Source: Lineus longissimus (Eukaryota > Nemertea > Pilidiophora > Heteronemertea > Lineidae). Taken from it: a stretch of DNA of 60,000 nt. The notes under the pieces are model-generated. The model saw nothing but the letters and a program-made list of their open reading frames with translations, was not told the origin of the DNA and ran no database searches. Shown here in pieces: positions 23,530-39,046 of this stretch. The position numbers and the translations under genes were made by a program. The stretch covers positions 8,744,001 through 8,804,000 of the forward strand of contig NC_088312.1 in assembly GCF_910592395.1 (NCBI RefSeq), given 5' to 3'. Within the stretch, counting starts at the first letter, position 1; the number at the start of each line of letters is the position of its first letter.

Positions 23530-25269
23530 ATGATGGACAAATTGCCGAACGCCATGAAGACAACTCTTGTTGTCACATCGTTCGAGATAAAGCATGTTGC
23601 ACGACTACTCTTCCTCTCGGACATCGGGACGCAGACGGCCAAGTCCCGGCTCCTCTGTTCTTTCCTCTGCTCAGAAGAGACAAGGTGTGTGTCGTTCAGC
23701 CTTCTCATTGGAGCCAGGACATGTCAATTGAGCACTTACTTCAAGTATAGTAGGTGTGAGATTGCTGGAAAATGGACGAAAATATTTCAGAATCGCCAAG
23801 GTAAGGTGAGAGGATGTTTTCTTTCGCACGTTTGCACTTGTTCCACCAGCTCTTCGTCTGCCAATCGCAAGACTGCCAGACCTCGTTCATTTAGCTGTGT
23901 TGTGCTCAGATTCACAGCAAGACTTGAATTCTTGTAGCATATTTTTTACAACACCTTATGTGATAATGTCGTAGAGTATGCTCAAAGTTCTTTCCAGCGC
24001 CTGCGACAGCTTTTCCAAGGAAAAATGTCAAAATCTTCAGGGAAATCTCTTTGGCTGTATAAATCGATTTCTGTAGAGTGCGGCCCTTACCGACAAGGCC
24101 GTGAGAGAATTCAGGCACTGGTTATAATCCTATACTGTCGCTCGTGTTCTTCACGCCAAAAGATGTTTTTCTAGGCAAAACCATGATGTGATGCCCCCAG
24201 ATTCTTTCTGTTCGTACATGAACTAATTTAGTCCGCTGATTCTAACATTATCGTATATAGACAGGGCCCGGTGTATTACCAATTCTGTACATTGTATGCT
24301 GTTTAGGTAGCAGCGGCAGATACTGGGTACAAGTTATTCGGTCGCCTTTATCCCAGTTCAAAAATCACTTGCCAGGACTTGTTGCGATTAAAGCATCATA
24401 AGGCATCAGACATGGTCTATAATCCTGTCGCGCGAAGATTGTACTTTCAAAAATCAACTATGAATTATTATAAACTTTCAAAAAACAAAACTTCTTTTAA
24501 CCTTTTAATGTCAGCTACCTTTCAAACATATTATAGATCTATTGGAGAGTATAAAGGTGGACTGCTCAAAAAAGGTATGCAATACAGAGTTGAAATTCTG
24601 ACCCTTATGGGGAACAAGACGGGGGAGGTTTTAATACCAAAGGATGACATTTGTTCTGAAGCAAAAGGAAGACGGAATTTCGGCATTAAAATTTACAATA
24701 GAAAAGCTACTATCTTCTGCCCATTCGCTTCAAGGTCGGGCACAATGGCAGTAATACTGTACGATGTGGTCATAAAAACTGAGAAAAATCTCGAGAACGT
24801 GCACCTCGTTAAAGGTCTTATCGTTAAGCAAGCAAACTCTGGTGACTCCAAAGGAATCCATCTCCATTGGACAGCAGATGGAGACCTGGTCATAGTGTTG
24901 TTAAAAAGATATAAAATCGATGTTTCGATTCATCGAAAATTCGACAATTATGCCAGAAAGCGTCGTAAGGTGTTCTACGAGGCTGGCATTAACTATAGAC
25001 TTACTGACCTGATCTACGATGAAACGAATAAACGTTATCTGCTGCTGTTTATTATTGGTATGCGTATAATGTACCTTCGGGTTGGCTACTGCCAGAGAGG
25101 TGGAATGAGATCTAAACACATAGAGGTTGCCGCAGGGTCATTAATGCGTTTTGGGAACTCTTCCTTTACTTACATCAACCGAGATGGCTATCTTGTGAGG
25201 CTGGTTAAAAGAATTCTCGACCCGACACACGAAATAGAAAATATAGAGGTTTATAAACCCATCATATAA
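23530..25269 (+). CDS. Gene U copy 4
   Basis: Exon 1 is 23530-23800 and exon 2 is 24320-25269; 406 residues, splice sites intact. It shares GNSSFTYIN and ILDPTHEIE with copy 1, and the same short deletion just after the stop. Own or rare changes: KRRKVF, LLLFIIGMR and SKHIEVA. Confidence 0.74.
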
Positions 25270-25356
25270 AAGAGAGGGTCGTGCGATATTCAAAATTTGA
25301 AAGACCGCTTAGGAAAGTCCTACAGGAATATCAACATTCAAGTTGAAAGAAGGGTT

Positions 25357-25422
25357 ATCATCCAAGGCCGCCCAGGAAAGTCCTAGGAATATCAATATTC
25401 ACTCAGGACAGTCTTGGATGAT
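25357..25422 (+). other. Hairpin-forming repeat after gene U, unit 4
   Basis: The best-paired copy: outer arms ATCATCCAAG / CTTGGATGAT (10 of 10), middle GTCCT / AGGAC, inner GAATAT / ATATTC around CA. Confidence 0.6.
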
Positions 25423-25642
25423 CTAGGGTAGAAGGGCCAACGCCATCACTCGACCGGGTCCGTAAAGACGATGGACACAGTTTGTTTATTCACAATCGTT
25501 CTGAGTGATGATACGGACGCCTAAACTTTCGAAGTGTTCTTTGGTTTTAAAGCAGTTTTGTGTCAAAAAGTTCACAATAAAGAGTTAATGATGAATTTTG
25601 TGAAGAAGAAAAGGAACCTCAACAGAAATACTTTACATGTTC

Positions 25643-27330
25643 TGGAGGCATTGATCACGGTGATGCATTGGATACCGCGGACTCTGTAAAAGACAGCTCA
25701 ATCTAATTAAAAATAGGAAAAGATTCTGGTAGGCAATGTGTCCACCCCTTCAACATACATGTACATGTACTTGACTCCTGTGGCTATTCTTTTGACTCAT
25801 GTCTTCCATTTCAACCTGAAAACGAAAATCGAATGTTTGATGGTAGCGCGTATGGCATGTTTTTTGTAGCAAAATTCGATTTGAGCAACATTGCAATTAA
25901 AATTCGATTTTTGTGCCTATCTATTCGATTTTAATCAACTTTGTTCGATTCTTCCCTCAATCATTTGATTTTTTTGCATATTCATTCGATTTTTTTCAAA
26001 CATTTATCAACAAAAAATGCTGTTCTTGTTGTATATCAAATCAAACACTATAAATTCATAATCGAATATAACTTAGAAAAAATCAAAAGGTGAAAGAAAT
26101 AGATCAAAATCAGATTCAAATATATCGCATTAACTGGTGAAAAAACGAAGCATTTTCGATTTTAATTACACCAAATCTTTCAATTTAATCAAAGTATATT
26201 CAATTTCAGAATCAAATAAGAAGTATATACGATTTTGAAATCGAATACTCATTCGATTTAAATCGAATAGGTCATTCGATTTAAAATCGAATAGACCATT
26301 CGATTTAAAATTGAATATGTCATTCGATTTTTGTAGATTTCTATTCGATTTTGATTGGTCAATCGTAGTCACGTGACAAACTAGCAACCAATTAGAATCG
26401 AATGGAATAGGAGCAGAATCGAATAGACCATTCGATTTAAAACCGAATAGGTCATTCGATTTTGTGTAGATTTCTATTCGATTTTGATTGGTCAATCATA
26501 GTCACGTGACAAACTAGCAACCAATTAGAATCGAATGGAATAGGAGCAGAATCGAATGAGACAATTTGATTTAGAAATCGAATACTCATTCGATTTAAAT
26601 CGAATAGGTCATTCGATTTAAATCAAATAGACCATTTGATTTTTAAATCGAATATTGCTTTTCATTTGATATGGAATCGAATGAACATTAATTCTTAAAA
26701 TCAAATTATCATTCAATTTTTTGTAAGAACTATTTGATTATATCGAAATCTACTTTAATCTATATGACGAATTATGCGATTAATATTGAATAGGTGATTT
26801 GTAAGAATCGAATGAGATTGTTTGATCTCGGTCTTGATATTTTAAACTCTTTCCAATACATTTTTGAAAACAACCTATCATTCGATTCGATTGACAATTT
26901 ATTTGATTTATTTTTCACTAAAGAAACTATTCATTCGATTTCTGACTGAAATATTGAATGAATCAGTGAATCGCATAGTGCTACACATAACAGGCCATAC
27001 TCGCCTAATTCAGTCTTGAAAACGTCTCTTGTACCCTCTCGGGCAAGGCATCCCTATCTTTGTGTGCAGTGCCGACTTAGAAAAATCTTCACTAAATTCG
27101 CGTCAACTTTTTCTTGACGTGTAGTCTATTCGACTAAACTGAAAAAGACAACGCCAGGATGACAGTGACACTAATATAAGTTATATTTCGAAATTCGAAT
27201 GGAATGGAGTGTTCACCAACCTTAGTCTCAACTTAGTGACTAGAGCGTTCGTCACGCCATCAACATTCCCTTTTAGGATTGCTGGCTTGATGTATCCGAC
27301 CACGCAGCTCCATCTCTACCCGCTCTTAAT
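25643..27330 (-). pseudogene. Relic of GMC exons 2-3 and last exon, unit 4 (split by insertion)
   Basis: Last-exon remnant from about 25643, exon 3 start at about 25741-25818 and exon 2 at about 27230-27330. An AT-rich element (25847-27003) sits in the old intron between exons 2 and 3, upstream of exon 3 on the - strand. Confidence 0.7.
25847..27003. mobile_element. AT-rich inverted-repeat element with ATTCGATT motif repeats
   Basis: About 1.15 kb absent from the other seven units. The ends form an imperfect inverted repeat: CGCGTATGGCATGTT at the left, CGAGTATGGCCTGTT on the other strand at the right (13 of 15). The inside is filled with ATTCGATTT and its complement AAATCGAAT, often as palindromic pairs. 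A block of about 130 bases is directly repeated (about 26318-26450 and 26452-26570), each copy carrying ATTGGTCAAT, a CACGTG palindrome and AACCAATTAG. No transposase frame was found; probably a non-autonomous element. Confidence 0.75.
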
Positions 27331-27449
27331 TTGTTTTATGATGATTTTGCCGTTTTGCGATATGATTCAGAGGATTTAAGACACAGCAATGGATAAATGA
27401 TACGAAGAAATATATGGATGGATACGGGTGATGTTTAGACTGTGCTAAA

Positions 27450-27868
27450 CATCTTTACATTCGGCAGAAAATGGAATATCCGTATGGGCGCCATAAGGGA
27501 GTGTTCCCATCCCCGGCGTATCCGGATGAGCGCAGCACAGTCGCCGTCAATACAATTAGTCGGTTATCCATCACGAATATATAGTACAGAGATCTTGTGA
27601 GCCTGGTAAAAATAGTTCTCGGCATGAACAACGAAATTATATTAGAGTTATATATCATCGAAGGCCGCCCAGGAAAGTCCGAGGAATATCAGCATTCATT
27701 CAGGACAGTCTTAGACGATCTTGCATGAGGCCCAATGCAATCACTTATCCGTAAAGACGATGGACAAAAAGATAGCTGTGTGCTTTATTCATTGTCGTTC
27801 TGGTATAGTATACACTATATAGATGGGATTCTTAGATATCAAAACTGTTCTTTGATTATAAAGCGATC
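27450..27868 (+). pseudogene. Decayed 3' end of gene U, unit 4
   Basis: Counterpart of 6738-7160; closest by eye to unit 1. Confidence 0.6.
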
Positions 27869-28030
27869 GTCCAGATTATAAACGAAAGTCTGAGATAACG
27901 GACTGTGTGCTTTATCAATAAGGAATGTAAGGAAGTCTAAGAATGTACGCTCGCTCTATAAAGAACGAATACTGTACGGCAAAGTACACGAAGAAACTTG
28001 GCAGAAGCGCTATGTGTACAAGGAAGTTAT

Positions 28031-30192
28031 TCAAGAGAAGGATGCGCCTTTAATCAAATCTGCAGCTTTTTTTCCAATCATGACAAAGGTCGCATGAGTG
28101 TTCGCACAAACAGAGTCAGGCATGATGGAGGCATCAACCACGCGAAGGCCTTCGATACCGTGGACTCTGAAAAAGACACATCGGTGAAATGAGACAATGC
28201 CTAGGAACCTCTCTTTAATCAACGGCCAGTGATATCACATTTTCCTCATCTCGATCCTTCCTTAATTTATACAACTTCTCCAATATTTTATGAATGGACC
28301 GGCCTTGCCACCGCTACGAAAAAGCGTTTTAAAATGAAAGAGAGTAACGCAGCGCGATAAGTTTAATGCACAAATACAGCAGTTATCTGTCACATGGCGC
28401 ACCTCAATTCCGAGTTCACAACAGTGGTCGGATCATCTTCTGGTCCCATGTTACAAGTTCCTGTCACGTGACAGAGATGGAAGGTGATGTTACGAATGTA
28501 TTTCTCCCAGTATTCTGTACTGCCCCACTCAAGGTTCGAACACACTGCAGGTTTTGATTTAAGAATGCTCAAACCAAATTCGGCCAGGGCGTCGGTGTCT
28601 GCCAGCTCGGTTATTTCCTGCAGACCTGAAAAAAAAGGTACAATCCTTGAAGCCTCCACGAAGCACATAACTTAGTAAATAAATGGTAAGTTGTCCAATT
28701 CAAGGTTGGTCAACTGCTGGTGAACAAACTCCTTGGTCTGTTGACAAACTTTGAAGTCAAAATTTGTCAGTTGATGAACTAAGAATTTGGCCAGATGACT
28801 GAGCTAATTTGGTAGGTTGAGCTTGATTGACCCACTTGGTCATTTCTACCAGGACTCGACAAACCTGATTAGACACCATCGACCAACTTCCTTGCGAGAT
28901 TTGCATGGGGCGGCAACATTTTTTTTAGCTTACCTTTGACCAGCACTTCCACATCCCGGTCCTCCTCCAACCATGCACTTCGGATCAATAAGTGGTAAAT
29001 CAAGTGGGTCTGAACTCCGCATTCGAACGGTGCCTCTACTCTTGGGCTTGAGTAGCGAGCTGAGAAGAGACACGCCATGCCTACCCGCCCTGTCGGCAAA
29101 ATAATCTGTTAACGTCTGCAAGAAAAAAGATGCGCATTTGTGATTTTGTCCAAGTTAATCTGGCTTGCATTGACGGTAGTGCGCCTACGCCATTCAATAA
29201 TTCCTGACTAGATCCAAAGGACAGTTTGATCGATCACTTCTCTCTCATTTTTAATCATTGACTGTTCTACGTAACTAATATCAATATGATAGACGATGCA
29301 TACACACTTTACGTTAGAATTTTGACTCTGGGATTCATGCAGACTTCTCACATATCGAAAGACTGATTTCTTCGCCAATTATCAAAGGATGAAACAAGAA
29401 TGGAAAAAGGCAGAGCATGTTCGCTAAAGTTTAATTCGTGGGAATGACACTTACTCCGCTTGAAATGTTCATGCTCTTCTCCATGACCTCTCCAAAATTG
29501 GGGTCGTTTCCCATTAGGGAGTCGAACAACACAAACTGCAAGTCGGGATTCCCTGTCTCTCGACCCTTATACATATTGCCCGTTCCTCCTTTGACGAATC
29601 CCATGCCCTGGATTCCAGTCGAGGCGTAGCGCCCTGTAAGACACACAAGAAAAGACACCTAGCTAATATATCCAAGCATTGTTCCTTTGAGGGTGTTTCC
29701 CATGAATTTGTTACGGACTAGACACTGCAAATTGGGATTTCCCTTCTCCCTTCCCGTAAAGGTACTGCCTAATCTCTCTTCGACAACGCCCATGCAAAAA
29801 TTCCAGTTAAGGCTTGGTGCCAAGTGGGAAACGGAAGACGCAATCCTTAGAATATCTGTCAAAAATGTGCTGATATTATTGAATTCACACATATGTTCAC
29901 GTAGAGGGAAATGTCTCATTAAGAACCAGTGACAACAATCAGTATTTCGTGAGGCTCCCCATATCACCGTGGCAACTGCAAGGAAATCTACACTTGTGTG
30001 GAATATTTGTCTGAATACTTTCGGCAAAAAGCCCCTCCCTCGCCTGAAAAGTTTATAAGCCATCATTTCCATTGTGGAATTAAGTTTGGCCACTGTAGAA
30101 GTAATGGGCTTGTCTAGGAGGAAATCTGACCCGAAGATGCCAACATGGTCTACAAGGTTATCACCAACAGGCAGGTCAGCCACAACAGGAAT
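28031..30192 (-). pseudogene. Partial GMC oxidoreductase copy (exons 4-8), unit 4
   Basis: Shares two lesions with unit 1: the donor after exon 4 is GG (30037-30038) and exon 6 has the same 4-base insertion near 28972. Exon 7 is open here through the catalytic region (CHVTGTC), with K to N in TCNMG. Exon 8 (28031-28166) carries ATFVMIGKK as in unit 1. Confidence 0.85.
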
Positions 30193-30196
30193 CTGA

Positions 30197-30362
30197 ATCA
30201 TAACATGATAGACAGTTGGATGGAGCCCAAGTCTCTTCAGGTGCTGGTGGAGTTTGCATTGCCCTGTACGGAGTCGATAGATGGAGACTTGGCCTTTTCT
30301 GTCAAGTTGGTGGATGCTGTCTTTCCATGGCTGGTACCCATCAGTGTCGTCTCTCCATTGGT
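30197..30362 (-). mobile_element. RNase H-tail-like retrotransposon fragment, unit 4
   Basis: Same fragment as at 9484-9650. Confidence 0.5.
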
Positions 30363-31240
30363 TTTCTTATCTGTGATATCAGCACATTTGTGGGTTAATA
30401 GTACCAATTTTGATATCTGATTGGCCATAATTGACCATTATTGATCATATGTGAACGATGTCAAGACGAAACTGTTGGTAGCGGGGAGGGGGGGGGGGGA
30501 CACGTAGGCCACTGCCCAATTCGTGCATGAGAGTTTTAGGCTGTCATCGAATGCTTTAAGGAAAGAAGTTGAATTCAAAATATATTGACACATGGTTCCC
30601 GCTTAATCTTTGAACAAGCAGGCTGAAATCTGTCTATGATACAGCCCAAATAGAGCTGTAATGAATCTCATAGTTCGACTTATGGACGGCCTTTTTGAAA
30701 CACCCTGCAATCAGCATTTAGCCGTCGAAAACATTAACCAGTCAATCAAAAATCGATGAAATCAATCCAGGTGAGACCGAGGCAGTAATATCGTATTGTG
30801 TCACTTGTGGCCAATATTGATCTCTTTCGAGATTGTCTCTGAAACAAACTGGCTTGACGTGAAGGCAAATGAAACGTGATAGACAGAAAAAATGACAAAG
30901 AACCGTACTAATCGATCAAAAGAATAGATTTAATAGATATCAAGTGACGGTAACCTACCATCTTTTTGACAGCACCGAATTATTAGGGACTAACTAGAGG
31001 GCGGGGAAATTCAACTAGTCTAACTAATCTCACTTAGTTTAATGTATAACAGAAACCGACGAGCTCATTCCGACAGTCGTAGACAGTTTAAAACAAAAAT
31101 AATTACTGTCGCTGATAGGGGAATTACGACAGAGATCTATGCTGGCTTTCGTCTCTGTCGGTTGTCGAATGGCACCGAGTTGCTGTTGGACGGTACATAG
31201 TCGATTACAGATTTGACGCCTTAAGTCCATCAACTAAACT

Positions 31241-32980
31241 ATGATGGACAAATTGCCGAACGCCATGAAGACAACTCTTGTTGTCACATCGTTCGAGATA
31301 AAGCATGTTGCACGACTACTCTTCCTCCCGGACATCGGGACGCAGACGGCCAAGTCCCGGCTCCTCTGTTCTTTCCTCTGCTCAGAAGAGACAAGGTGTG
31401 TGTCGTTCAGCCTTCTCATTGGAGCCAGGACATGTCAATTGAGCACTTACTTCAAGTATAGTAGGTGTGAGATTGCTGGAAAATGGACGAAAATATTTCA
31501 GAATCGCCAAGGTAAGGTGAGAGGATGTTTTCTTTCGCACGTTTGCACTTGTTCCACCAGCTCTTCGTCTGTCAATCGCAAGACCGCCAGACCTCGTTTA
31601 TTTAGCTGTGTTGTCCTCAGATTCACAGCAAGACTTGAATTCTTGTAGCATATTTTTTACAACACCTTATGTGATAATGTCGTAGAGTATGCTCAAAGTT
31701 CTTTCCAGCGCCTGCGACAGCTTTTCCAAGGAAAAGTGTCAAAATCTTCAGGGAAATCTCTTTGGCTGTATAGATCGATTTCTGTAGAGTGCGGCCCTTA
31801 CCGACAAGGCCGTGAGAGAATTCAGGCTCGGTTTATAATCCTATACTGTCTCTCGTGTTCTTCACGCCAAAAGATGTTTTTCTACGCAAAACCATGATGT
31901 GATGCCCCCAGATTCTTTCTGTTCGTACATGTACCAATTTAGTCCGCTGATTCTAACATTATCGTATATAGACAGGGCCCGGTGTATTACCAATTCTGTA
32001 CATTGTATGTTGTTTAGGTAGCAGCGGCAGATACTGGGTACAAGTTATTCGGTCGCCTTTATCCTAGTTCAAAAATTACTTGCCGGGACTTGTTGCGATT
32101 AAAGCATCATAAGGCATCAGACATGGTCTATAATCCTGTCGCGCGAAGATTGTACTTTCAAAAATCAACCATGAATTATTATAAACTTTCAAAAAACAAA
32201 ACTTCTTTAAACCTTTTAATGTCAGCTACCTTTCAAACATATCATAAATCTATTGGAGAGTATAAAGGTGGACTGCTCAAAAAAGGTATGCAATCCAGAG
32301 TTGAAATTCTGACCCTTATGGGGAACAAGACGGGGGAGGTTTTAATACCAAAGGATGACATTTGTTCTGAAGCAAAAGGAAGACAGAATTTCGGCATTAA
32401 AATTTACAATAGAAAAGCTACTATCTTCTGCCCATTCACTTCAAGGTCGGGCACAATGGCGGTAATACTGTACGATGTGGTCATAAAAACTGAGAAAAAT
32501 CTCGAGAACGTGCACCTCGTTAAAGGTCTTATCGTTAAGCAAGCAAACTCTGGTGACTCCAAAGGAATCCATCTCCATTGGACAGCAGATGGAGACCTGG
32601 TCATAGTGTTGTTAAAAAGATATATAATAAATGTTTCGATTCATCGAAAATTCGACAATTATGCCAGAAAGCGTCGTAAGGTGTTCTACGAGGCTGGCAT
32701 TAACTATAGACTTACTGACCTGATCTACGATGAAACGAATATACGTTATCTACTACTGTTTAATAATGGTATGCGTATAATGTACCTTCGGGTTGGCTAC
32801 TGCCGGAAAGGTGGAATGAGATCTAAACACATAGAGGTTGCCGCAGGGTCATTAATGCGTTTTTGGAACACTTCCTTGACTTATATCGACCGAGATGGCT
32901 ATCTTGTGAGGCTGGTGAAAAGAGTTCTCAACCCGTCACCCGAAATAGAAAATATAGAGGTTTATAAACCCATCATATAA
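31241..32980 (+). CDS. Gene U copy 5
   Basis: Exon 1 is 31241-31511 and exon 2 is 32031-32980; 406 residues, sites and phase intact. Distinctive: YIINVSIH, CRKGGMRSKH and VLNPSPEIE. Its upstream region and exon 1 side group with units 2 and 8. Confidence 0.74.
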
Positions 32981-33105
32981 AAGAGAGGGTCGTGCGATAT
33001 TCCCGGTCGAACTGCTCCGGCACAGCCTGACATTAATTGCAAAATTTGAAGGACCGCTTAGGAAAGTCCTATAGGAATATCAACATTCAAGTTGAAGGAA
33101 GGTTT

Positions 33106-33173
33106 ATTATCCAAGGTCGCCCAGGAAAGACCTATAGGAATATCAATATTCATTCAGGACAGTCTTGGACGAT
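33106..33173 (+). other. Hairpin-forming repeat after gene U, unit 5
   Basis: The weakest copy: the left outer arm reads ATTATCCAAG and the middle GACCT; the inner GAATAT / ATATTC is kept. Confidence 0.45.
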
Positions 33174-33395
33174 CTAGGGTAGAAGGCCCAACGCCATCAC
33201 TCGACCGGGTCCGTAGATACGATGGACAAAGTTTTTTTATTCACAATCGTTCTGAGTGATGATATGGACGGCTAAACTTTCGAAGAGTTCTTTTTTAATA
33301 AAGCAGTTTTGTGTCAAAAAGTTCACAATAAAGAGTAAATGATGAATTTTGTGAAGAAGAAAAGGAACCTCAACAGAAATACTTTACATGTTCTG

Positions 33396-33912
33396 GAGGC
33401 ATTGATCACGGTGATGCATTGGATACCGCGGACTCTGTAAAAGACAGCTCAATCTTATGAAAAATGGGAAAAGATTCTGGTAGGCAATGTGTCCACCCCT
33501 TCAACATATGTACTTGACTCCTGTGGCTATTCTTTTGACTCATGTCTTCCATTTCAACCTGAAAACGAAAATCGAAATGTTTGATGGTAGCTCGCCTAAT
33601 TCAGTCTTGAAAACGTCTCTTGTACCCTCTCGGGCAAGGCATCCCTATCTTTGTGTGTAGTGCCGACTTCGAAAAATCTTCACTAAATTGGCGTCAACTT
33701 TTTCTTGACGTGTAGTCTATTCGACTAAACTGAAAAAGACAACGCCAGGATGACAGTGACGCTAATATAAGTTATATTTCGAAATTCGAATGGAATCGAG
33801 TGTTCACCAACCTTGGTGACTATAGAGCGTTCGTCACGGCATCAACATTCCCTTTTAGGACTGCTGGCTTGAGGTGTCCGTCCACGTAGCTCCATCTCTA
33901 CCCGCTCTTATT
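33396..33912 (-). pseudogene. Relic of GMC exons 2-3 and last exon, unit 5
   Basis: Last-exon remnant from about 33396, exon 3 start at about 33490-33562 (frameshifted) and exon 2 at about 33812-33912. Confidence 0.68.
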
Positions 33913-34036
33913 TTGTTCTTTGATGATTCTGCCGTTTTGCGATATGATTCAGAGGATTTAAGACACAGCAATGGATAAAATCAAATGATACGGAGAAACA
34001 TATGGATGGATATGGGTGATGATTAGACTGTGCTAA

Positions 34037-34455
34037 ACTTCTAAACATCGGCAGAAAATGGAATATCCGTATGGGCGCCATAAGGGAGTGTTCCCATCCC
34101 CGGCGTATCCGGATGAGCGCGGCACAGTCGCCGTCAATACAATTAGTCGGTTATCCATCACGGATATATAGTACAGAGATCTTGTGAGCCTGGTAAAAAT
34201 AGTTCTCGGCATGAACAACGAAATTATATTAGAGTTATATATCATCGAAGGCCGCCCAGGAAAGTCCGAGGAATATCAGCATTCATTCAGGACAGTCTTA
34301 GACGATCTTGCATGAGGCCCAATGCAATCACTTATCCGTAAAGACGATGGACAAAAAGATAGCTGTTGCTTTATTCATTGTCGTTCTGGTATAGTATACA
34401 CTATATAGATGAGACTCTTAAATATCAAAACTGCATTCTTTGATTATAAAGGGAT
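34037..34455 (+). pseudogene. Decayed 3' end of gene U, unit 5
   Basis: Counterpart of 6738-7160, with a local change at its left end (CTTCTAAACATCGGC). Confidence 0.58.
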
Positions 34456-34597
34456 CGTCCAGATTATAAACGAAAGTCTGAGATAACGGACTGTGTGCTT
34501 TATCAATAAAGAAATGTTAGGAAGTCCAAGAATGTACGCTCGCTCTATAAAGAACGAATACCGTATGGCAGAAGCGCTATGTGTACATGGAAGTTGT

Positions 34598-36750
<2,153 letters not shown>

Positions 36751-36754
36751 CTGA

Positions 36755-36921
36755 ATCATAACATGATAGACAGTTGGATGGAGCCCAAGTCTCTTCAGGT
36801 GCTGGTGGAGTTTGCAGTGCCCTGTACGGAGTCGATAGATGGAGACTTGGCCTTTTCTGTCAAGTTGGTGGATGCTGTCTTTCCATGGCTGGTACCCATC
36901 AGTGTCGTCTCTCCATTGGTT
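36755..36921 (-). mobile_element. RNase H-tail-like retrotransposon fragment, unit 5
   Basis: Same fragment as at 9484-9650. Confidence 0.5.
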
Positions 36922-37517
36922 TTCTTATCTGTGATATCAGCACATTTGTGGGTTAATAGTACCAATTTTGATATCTGATTGGCCATAATTGACCATTATT
37001 GATCATATGTGAACGATGTCAAGACGAAACTGTTGGTAGCGGGGGGGGGGGGGACACGAAGGCCACTGCCCAATTCGTGCATGAGAGTTTTAGGCTGTCA
37101 TCGAATGCTTTAAGGAAAGAAGTTGACTTCAAAACATATTGACACATGGTTCCCGCTTAATCTTTGAACAAGCAGGCTGTAATCTGTCTTTGTGATACAG
37201 CCCAAATAGAACTGTAATGAATCTCATAGTTCGACTTATGGACGGCCTTTTTGAAACACCCTGCAATCAGCATTTATATATATATATATATGTTTATTCG
37301 TACTACTTTCCGTTGTACAGATAACAAAAAATAAGGTGCAATAAGACAATACAGAGTTGGGTGCAAATACAAGTTTGCAATAAGGCAAACAAAGTAAAAG
37401 GTAAGACTGAGAGTCGAACCCGAAAACCTCTCATTCTTGGAGATGATCCTGAATAAGTTACATTAGTATCTTGAACTATCACAATAAAACTAACACCAAA
37501 AACAATACTCCATCAAA

Positions 37518-38603
37518 TCAACCTGTACACAAAAAGTTAATTATCATGTCTATTTCCTCTTTTGTGAGAATATGATTCCCTGCCTCCCGCATTTCAAGCA
37601 ATTCCCTAACTTGGATGGCAACCCTATTATGCCCCAATCCCCAAAATTCCCTATTGATGTCCCTAAGCATTATACATTCATCAGGCAGCTGATCCCTATT
37701 CCAGTTGTACTTTTGTAATACCATAGTTAGACTTTTCCCCACTGATGAGACGCTCCCGGCAAATAATAATCCAACTGTAACCTTTACGAGTGTATTTCCT
37801 GATTTCCGCAGTCCTTTGATGAATTTTACGAACCTTTTCTCCAATTGAGTTTGAACGCTACAGTCCTTTATAATGGCTGGTAACAGGTCATTATGAGTGC
37901 GATATGGCAAACACAAAATCTGACGAATACATTTACGCCATGCAATATACAATTCTTCCATGTATGGTTTTGAACAATCTAGCAACTGGTAACCATACAG
38001 CAGCATACAAAAACTTTTGAATAACTTATATCTGATTTCAAAGTTGGCGTACCTAAACTGAGCCATAAACATGTTGGTCCGTTTGTACAGATCATTAACT
38101 AAAACCTGAACCCTACTCCGACGAACATCAGGACCAAGAAGAATGCCCAAATGAATTTCTTCATTAGAAATTTGAACCCTTGTACCCTCAAATACAATCT
38201 CCCCTGGCGGGTCATGTGACCCGAAGACTAAATATCTACTTTTAGATGCGTTGAAGGATATTCTGAATTCAATAGAAAATTGACGAGCCGTGTTTAGCAT
38301 CTTATTTAACCCATAGAACGATGGTGCTAAGAAAAACGATGGTGCTAATACACCGCAAAAAATGTTGCCAACATGGCAGCCGAAACCGTCAGTTTTTATA
38401 CTCGTAATAAGCTCATCCAGATAAATTCCAAAAAGAACGGGGGAGAGCACCCCACCCTGCTTAACTCCATTGGATACAGTAAATTCACCAGACATATGCT
38501 TCCCCCACTGAACCTGTACACGTTGTTGTGGGTAGATGTTGGCTAATAGCCTAGCCGCTAATGGACATAGCCCTTTTTTGATCAAAATTCGAAATAGCTT
38601 CAC
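37518..38603 (-). pseudogene. Reverse transcriptase C-terminal part lacking the YADD box
   Basis: A 361-codon open frame (counted from the first ATG) within the retrotransposon. Seen: SNGVKQGGVLSPVLF (palm), then FCGVLA followed by PSFFLAPSFYGLNKML where A-YADD-hxhLAPS would be expected, then a CR1/L2-type thumb and C-terminal region with AWRKCIRQILCLPYRTH. Loss of both catalytic Asp residues means no polymerase activity despite the long frame. Confidence 0.85.
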
Positions 38604-39046
38604 AAAATGAACACAATCAAATGCTTTGCTTGCATCAAATGATCAGTACAAAAAAAGTTTCGACATTGAATAGCATCCATTGGTATATCTATATGGTCTA
38701 ATTTCTGACTGAGGCTACGCCTATAATTAAATAAATCCTCAGGGGTTGCTCTCTCCCATACCTGGGTGTGGTTGGGCTCATTGGCAAGGTTATCGTCATT
38801 GGGGACCATATGCTGCATATTCATCTCAAGTCCCATATGCAGACTTGAATGATCTGAGATGTTGTAGACTTTATGAAGCGCATTGTAGTTTCTTATTTTG
38901 TTAAACACACTTTCAGAAACAATAAAATGGTCAAGTAATGACCTACCACCAGTAGCTTTGCTTTCAAAAGTATACTCGACATCACAAGATTCGTGAGTCA
39001 GACCGAGAATCAAGTTCTCATTTACAATAAAATCTTGTAGAGCTTG
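38600..39046 (-). pseudogene. Endonuclease C-terminal fragment of the same retrotransposon
   Basis: The open frame includes SLLDHFIVSESVF and ISDHSSLHMGLEM, the C-terminal motifs of non-LTR AP-like endonucleases. The 5' end is truncated at the insertion edge. It runs out of frame near the RT motif A. Confidence 0.75.

Noticed and set aside
26200-26700. The AT-rich motif repeats as a CRISPR or satellite array
   Set aside because: Spacing is irregular, the motif occurs on both strands, the block has inverted ends, and the host is eukaryotic.
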